A stretch of 20,400 nt of DNA from Stramenopiles sp. TOSAG23-2. Its lineage: Eukaryota > Sar. Both the position numbers and the translations under genes were made by a program. The notes under the pieces are model-generated. The model saw only the letters and a list, made by a program, of their open reading frames with translations, was not told the DNA's origin and made no database searches. Positions 15,996 through 20,400 of this stretch are shown piece after piece. Location of the stretch: the NCBI GenBank assembly GCA_900128395.1, contig LT649559.1:1-20400 (forward strand), read 5' to 3'. Position 1 is the stretch's first letter. Every line of letters starts with the position of its first letter.

Positions 15996-16407
15996 CTGCA
16001 AATAAAACTTTCATACTAAATAACATACAATCACATTGAATTTTTGAACATGGTTAAACTCAATTGTTCCATTGCTAAATCGAAAAATATAGTTCTAGAT
16101 CCATTTTGTAACACCGTTAATGATTTCAAGCTATATTTGAACCGTGTTGAAATATTTATACGTATTTATGGATGATATTTTTTATTTATTTAAAAAAGCA
16201 AAAAAAAAAAAAAATAAATAAAACCGGACACGCAAACAAAAAAAAAAGTGTGTGATGAAATGAATTTGAATGAATCAATCACAGGACAAGAAGAATATAT
16301 TATATTATGTATTATGCCAATGGGAATTGCTCTGTGTGATGTACACATACATTTGTTTTCTATAATATCTTCTATATTCATCTTTATTAACTTATTATTT
16401 TACTTAC
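15996..16407 (-). other. Candidate intron (GTAAGT...TTTGCAG)
   Basis: A consensus donor GTAAGT on the minus strand (16407-16402) pairs with the acceptor TTTTATTTGCAG ending at 15996, giving a 412-bp intron. The reading frame QYKYSVGNNQI upstream of the donor joins in phase 0 to KQYQLHN downstream. The upstream exon has no obvious start codon of good quality, so the 5' end of the gene is unresolved. No other intron was needed for genes in this window. Confidence 0.35.
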
Positions 16408-16728
16408 AATTTGATTATTACCAACACTATACTTATACTGTGCCACTGGTGGTAGTATTATAGGTACATAGTAGGTGCTGTTTGTTGCCAGCTGGCCCAG
16501 CTGGCCCCAAGTAATAATTAATAGTATAATAATAGCTATAAATAATAGTGGTGTGCAATTTATAATATACGTTGTTGTTGTGAAATAATATGATGACGTT
16601 GGAACAAAAATATATACAGATAAAAATGTATAAATATATTGATAATAGAAGGTACAAAGTAAAGAAAATATAGAAAATATAGAAAAGGTATATATATATA
16701 TAAATACATACACATAGACATTAACAAC
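16408..16728. promoter_or_regulatory. Upstream region of the plus-strand ankyrin gene
   Basis: This stretch includes the possible upstream exon of the minus-strand spliced gene and the presumed promoter of the ankyrin gene. It has a GC-rich tandem CCAGCTGGCCCAGCTGGCCCC at about 16488-16508 (two CAGCTG E-box-like cores), a GGTGGTAGTATTATAGGTAC segment, and TATATATATATAAATA about 35 bp before the ATG. Confidence 0.35.
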
Positions 16729-18198
16729 ATGGCATCATTAACTATTAACCCACCACCAGCAAAAAGACTGAAGACATCAGGAAATACACAAGATAACAAT
16801 ACATTGTCAAAAATATCGTTAGTACCATTTATTGATGATTTTATTAATACAATGTGTGATAAACTATCACCTAACGGCATCCATGGTGAGCTTACACCAG
16901 AAGTCAAGAATGATGTTTTAGAACGAATGGAAGCAATAATGCATCTTAAAGTGTCACAACAGCAAAATAAACGTTGTTTTGGTGACTTTTCAAAACTACC
17001 TGGTATTGATGATATATGTGTAAAAACTATTATACCATATCTTGGTAACGATGGTCAAGCGTTAATGAATATGTTTGGAAAAACAACCAAACGATTTTTA
17101 ACTGTATCAACAATACATGATGTATATAATAGTAATATTTCGAATTGTTATAAAAAGGTTTTAAATCGCTTGAATGTTCGTTATAAAACTGAATTTCCAA
17201 AGGGCACTCCATTTTTATGTGCATGTGAAAACGGGTTTTTAGAGGATGTGAAATTATTTATTACATGCATGAAGCATATTAATAATAATAATATGACATT
17301 GAAAGATATGGTGAGTCAACTCGGTAAAAATAGTGATGGTGATGAATATACACCGTTAATAGAATCTATATTTTGTCAGCATTTCCATGTAGCTAAATAT
17401 CTAATTGAACACGGTGAAGCAGATCCTAATATTGCGGATAGTATTGGATGGAATGCATTACATTATGCAACAGGTCGGAACAGAAGGGATACTGAGTTGA
17501 TTCAAATGTTATTAACACATATGTCTCTTGATAATATTAATATGACTGATTCCGAGGAGGGAGAGACCCCCCTGGACAGGATATATCATCATAATGATAG
17601 TCCAATTCGCCACGAGATCATTGCACTTTTACGGTCAAAAGGTGGAAAAGCAAATTGTTATGATGTACATGGTAGAAATGTAGGAAAAGGTAATGGTAAT
17701 TTAAATGTTGGACGGCATGCAGTGATAACAGGATCCGATATAGAAGTTGTACGTGAAGCATTGACTACAATTGATGATATCAATGAAATGAATGATGATG
17801 GGCAAACTGTATTAGATCTTGCATATTGTTATAATGATAGTCCAATTAGTAAGCAAGAGATCATTGCACTTTTACGGTCAAAAGGTGGAAAAGCAAATTG
17901 TTATGATGTACATGGTAGAAATGTAGGAAAAGGTAATGGTAATTTAAATGTTGGACGGCATGCAGTGATAACAGGATCCGATATAGAAGTTGTACGTGAA
18001 GCATTGACTACAATTGATGATATCAATGAAATGAATGATGATGGGCAAACTGTATTAGATCTTGCATATTGTTATAATGATAGTCCAATTAGTAAGCAAG
18101 AGATCATTGCACTTTTACGGTCAAAAGGTGGAAAAGCAAATTGTTATGATGTACATGGTAGACATGTAGGAGAAGGTAATGGTGATTTAAACGATTAA
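16729..18198 (+). CDS. Ankyrin-repeat protein with NLS-like start and F-box-like segment
   Basis: 489 residues. PPPAKRLKTSG (8-18) resembles the monopartite c-Myc-type nuclear localisation signal. Residues about 88-130 (LPGIDDICVKTIIPYLGNDG and a following helix) have the Leu-Pro start and hydrophobic spacing of an F-box, though weakly. EFPKGTPFLCACENGFLEDV (about 155-175) opens a module shared with the minus-strand paralogue downstream. Ankyrin repeats follow: YTPLIESIFCQHFHVAKYLI, GWNALHYATG, and the end-type unit TPLDxxYxxND with EIIALLRSKGGKAN. From 17614 an 81-residue unit is present twice exactly and a third time partially, through an in-frame 243-bp duplication; the third copy ends HGRHVGEGNGDLND. 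An F-box plus ankyrins would suit an SCF ubiquitin-ligase adaptor, but this is inference. The TATA-like tract and ACAACATGG context support the start. Confidence 0.8.
   Translation: MASLTINPPPAKRLKTSGNTQDNNTLSKISLVPFIDDFINTMCDKLSPNGIHGELTPEVKNDVLERMEAIMHLKVSQQQNKRCFGDFSKLPGIDDICVKTIIPYLGNDGQALMNMFGKTTKRFLTVSTIHDVYNSNISNCYKKVLNRLNVRYKTEFPKGTPFLCACENGFLEDVKLFITCMKHINNNNMTLKDMVSQLGKNSDGDEYTPLIESIFCQHFHVAKYLIEHGEADPNIADSIGWNALHYATGRNRRDTELIQMLLTHMSLDNINMTDSEEGETPLDRIYHHNDSPIRHEIIALLRSKGGKANCYDVHGRNVGKGNGNLNVGRHAVITGSDIEVVREALTTIDDINEMNDDGQTVLDLAYCYNDSPISKQEIIALLRSKGGKANCYDVHGRNVGKGNGNLNVGRHAVITGSDIEVVREALTTIDDINEMNDDGQTVLDLAYCYNDSPISKQEIIALLRSKGGKANCYDVHGRHVGEGNGDLND
17614..18190. repeat. In-frame 243-bp tandem repeat (two exact copies plus a partial)
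   Basis: 17614-17856 and 17857-18099 read identical; a third, partial copy starts at 18100 and diverges near the gene's end (HGRN becomes HGRH, GKGNGN becomes GEGNGD). The period is 243 bp, 81 codons, so the frame is kept and one full ankyrin-like unit is added per copy. Confidence 0.95.
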
Positions 18199-18341
18199 AA
18201 TTCTTTGCTTCAATTTTATGCTCTTATAAAAATTGAAATTATCTCTCTTATTTTTTCTTTAGTGTTTAGGAAGAGTTAGAGTATTATATTTAACGTTTCA
18301 TACGATTTCTGTTCAGACATTTCGACATCGTTGTCTTTTGA
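18199..18341. terminator. Short convergent region between ankyrin genes
   Basis: 143 bp between the stop codons of the convergent ankyrin genes. A/T-rich with a TCTCTCTTATTTTTTCTTTAG tract. Both transcripts should end here; no specific signal can be assigned. Confidence 0.35.
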
Positions 18342-19650
18342 TCAATTTGCATTATTCTTTTCACTTGCATCAACACCTACTTTAGCTAATACCATTGCTG
18401 CTGTTTTTTTTGCAGTACGATCTAATGCATTCCCGGATTTACGTTTGCTACCAACAGTTAATGTTGTCTCTTCCGGTTCATGTTTGCTACCAGCAGTTGA
18501 TGTACCCATTTCAACATTGTCTTTTGTTTCATCTACAGGTTGCACTGCATTTCCCAACATTTCATGCAAAACCGTCACTGCTCTCTTTACTAACTCTTTG
18601 GCAACCCGCATTGTAACTTGTACCATTAACCGACAATTATTATGATGTAGTGAAAATGCCATCACAATTGATTGCTTGGAGCACCAATCTTGGTGCATGG
18701 CACAACTGCTTTGAGTATTAGCAAACACTTTTGTAACTCGATAGCCATGCATGTGTGCGAGATTGTGGTAATAATCCAAAAGCATGCATGTTCCTAACCC
18801 AGATCCACATGGATAATATTTTATCGTTTGGATATTCCCCCGTTTAACCGATTCTTTTTGTACTTGTTTTGCATCTGTTGCGTTTAAATATTCTTCCGTA
18901 ACTTTAGTTATTACTGAGTAACCAGTATCTAATATTTCAAAGGCCAATGCCTTTACTCTGGTGTTCCTTGTGAAGCCGTCTTCATCTTCATAAGTAGATG
19001 GGTACAAATCCTGTATGCTGTCGCAGCAATTTTCTTTCTTCAAAACATCGAAAATTATGTTCATCAAGTTTACAATTGGTTCCACAACACCTTTTTCATA
19101 ATTTGTTGATGTACATAAACCCCTGTATGATACTTTTGGCACTAATAAATATGCACCATTTTTGTGAATGGCATTCGTTGCCCCTGTTTCTTTTGCATTT
19201 TTGATTCCCGCCCATATTTTCGTGTTTGTCGTTATATACGTGTGCAGTTTTGCTAACGATCTTGAAATATCTGGTGTTAATTGAAGAATTAAAGGCCCAT
19301 TGGTCTTTATCGCACTTTGCTCGACAGTGGATAAACTTTGGTAATATACATGGCGTGCAGCAACTTGCCAGTTATTTCCAAACTTCCCGGCTGCCTTCTT
19401 CTTCGCCTTTAGCTCCTCGGCTGCCTTCTTATATTTCCTCACTAACTCTGTTTCACCAGCATATATAATATCTAACAAATAGTCTATAATTTCTTTGTGT
19501 TTGTCTGCTGCTTTTAAAGGTGTACATCTACAACCACGACTATTTCTACCTTCTTGATTCACATATTCTTTCGATGTCATATTATTATTATTATTATTAC
19601 CATTCCCATCATTACGATGAGTAATCAATAATTTCACATCCTCAAAACGT
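18342..19650 (-). pseudogene. C-terminal part of a broken ankyrin-type gene with an unknown domain
   Basis: An open frame encoding the last ankyrin-like module (GRFEDVKLLITHRND, poly-Asn, MTSKEYVNQEGRNSRGC, TPLKAADKHKEIIDYLLDI, AGETELVRKYKKAAEELKAKKKAAG). It is followed by about 260 residues that I do not recognise (HVYYQSLSTVEQSAIK ... AYLLVPKVSYRGLC ... YYPCGSGLGTCMLLDYYHNL ... MHQDWCSKQSIVMAFSLHHN). The end (about 375-431) is charged, has two related GSK(H/R) blocks and a KRKS/AKK basic cluster that could be a nuclear signal. The first available ATG (19637) is internal to a repeat and has no promoter-like context. With the frame break at 19651-19677 this is most likely the 3' half of the gene that continues to the right edge. 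An independent expressed short form is possible. Confidence 0.6.
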
Positions 19651-19677
19651 CCTTTAGAAGCAGCAACAGACCAAGCT
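19651..19677. other. 27-bp inverted segment, template-switch-like scar
   Basis: The segment CCTTTAGAAGCAGCAACAGA and the seven bases after it is the reverse complement of repeat sequence found at 20239-20265 (exact) and 19924-19950 (one mismatch). All surrounding repeat sequence keeps its normal orientation. The junction has a CCTTT microhomology on one side. The unit containing it is only 127 bp between equivalent landmarks instead of 306-315 bp. Confidence 0.85.
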
Positions 19678-20400
19678 TTGATTCACGTATGCTTTCAATG
19701 TCATATTATTATTATTATTATTATTACCATTCCCATCATTACGATGAGTAATCAATAATTTCACATCCTCAAAACGTCCTTTTTGACAAGCACATACTAA
19801 TGGCGTACCGTGTGGAAATTCTTTTTTATATTTCCTCACTATACTGCATGGAAATTTTTTTTTATATTTCCACACTAACTCTGTTTCACCAGCATATATA
19901 ATATCTAACAAATAGTCAATAATAGCATGGTCTGTTGCTGCTTCTAAAGGTGTACATTCGCACCCACGACTATCTTTACCTTCTTGATTCACGTATGCTT
20001 TCAATGTCATATTATTATTATTACCATTACTACCATTCCCATCATTCCCATCATTACAATGAGTAATCAATAATTTCACATCCTCAAAACGTCCTTTTTG
20101 ACAAGCACATACTAATGGCGTACCGTGTGGAAATTCTTTTTTATATTTTCTCACTATACCGCATGGAAATTCTTTTTTATATTTTCTCACTAACTCTGTT
20201 TCATCAGCATATGCAATATCTACCAAATAGTCAATAATAGCTTGGTCTGTTGCTGCTTCTAAAGGTGTATATTCGCACCCACGACTATCTTTACCGACTT
20301 GATTCACGTATGCTTTCAATGTCATATTATTATTATTACCATTACTACCATTCCCATCATTACGATGAGTAATCAATAATTTCACATCCTCAAAACGTCC
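19654..20400 (-). CDS. Ankyrin-type repeat array, 5' side cut by the window edge
   Basis: The frame is open to the right edge; the ATG at 20385 is inside a repeat (GRFEDV MKLLITH context), so the true start lies beyond the window. Each unit reads GTPLVCACQKGRFEDVKLLI, a THRNDGNG/Asn-rich linker, MTLKAYVNQ, GKDSRGCEYTPLEAATDQAI, then YADETELVRKYKKEFP and a second short copy of VRKYKKEFP. GTPL-x-CAC and TPLEAA are ankyrin-like openings, so one unit probably spans two or three ankyrin repeats with an inserted Asn loop. Landmarks recur at 19778, 20093 and 20399, giving units of 315 and 306 bp, both multiples of three. The last unit runs into the inverted scar and stops at a TAA. Close to the plus-strand gene's module, so the two are paralogues. 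Confidence 0.65.
   Translation of the reverse strand, partial: GRFEDVKLLITHRNDGNGSNGNNNNMTLKAYVNQVGKDSRGCEYTPLEAATDQAIIDYLVDIAYADETELVRKYKKEFPCGIVRKYKKEFPHGTPLVCACQKGRFEDVKLLITHCNDGNDGNGSNGNNNNMTLKAYVNQEGKDSRGCECTPLEAATDHAIIDYLLDIIYAGETELVWKYKKKFPCSIVRKYKKEFPHGTPLVCACQKGRFEDVKLLITHRNDGNGNNNNNNNMTLKAYVNQSLVCCCF
19678..20400. repeat. Direct tandem repeat array, 306-315 bp units
   Basis: At least two full units plus partial ones, nearly identical apart from Asn-codon run length and small insertions. The ATTATTATT runs on the plus strand (Asn codons on the minus strand) vary in number between units. Confidence 0.9.

Noticed and set aside
16433-16713. Minus-strand ORFs upstream of the ankyrin gene as full-length membrane proteins
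   Set aside because: Their hydrophobic part is a translation of TA-rich 5' flanking sequence of the plus-strand gene; only the last codons before the GTAAGT donor are of possible interest.
1-20400. CRISPR array, bacterial operons or integrated viral genes
   Set aside because: No regularly spaced short repeats, no ribosome-binding-site pattern and no viral replication, capsid or integrase gene is visible; the repeats present are coding or duplication-type.

Overview
The window is AT-rich nuclear-type DNA from a single-celled eukaryote. The genes are large, mostly without visible introns, and sit on alternating strands. Intergenic stretches are dominated by A/T runs, TATATA tracts and trinucleotide runs, and proteins carry Asn and Ser homopolymers. 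A Paf1-complex subunit (RTF1), a lysosomal-type acid ceramidase/NAAA-family hydrolase and a ciliary central-pair (C1a-32/CLAMP family) protein make this a eukaryote with, or descended from, motile cilia. An intron-poor flagellated protist such as a stramenopile would fit, but the sequence does not settle the lineage. I see no prokaryotic operon structure, rRNA, convincing tRNA or CRISPR.

Left part (1-10.4 kb), conserved or domain-rich genes: a MidA/NDUFAF7-like methyltransferase fused to TPRs (minus); a secreted acid-ceramidase-like amidase (plus) diverging from it across about 0.6 kb; a large membrane protein with a repeated EF-hand module (minus) converging on the amidase; and RTF1 (plus) diverging from the EF-hand gene.

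Middle (10.4-16.7 kb), more loosely packed: a 66-codon small ORF; a CLAMP-family ciliary protein (minus) whose 3' end was altered by an exact 134-bp tandem duplication; a 103-bp exact tandem duplication in the promoter region next to it; a two-helix membrane protein (plus) whose 3' end overlaps an antisense ORF; a nearly perfect 85-bp-arm palindrome; and a candidate spliced coiled-coil exon.

Right part (16.7-20.4 kb), a fast-evolving ankyrin-type gene pair in convergent orientation. The plus gene has an NLS-like start, an F-box-like segment and an exact in-frame 243-bp tandem duplication. The minus gene holds about 102-105-residue repeats related to a module of the plus gene. It is broken by a 27-bp inverted segment that looks like a replication template switch, and it runs off the right edge.

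The most notable theme is mutational. Three exact tandem duplications of different lengths (134, 103, 243 bp), one long palindrome and one inversion/deletion scar lie within about 8 kb, which suggests either a replication-slippage-prone genome or assembly artefacts. No clear multi-gene biochemical system is visible; the genes look functionally unrelated apart from the ankyrin pair.
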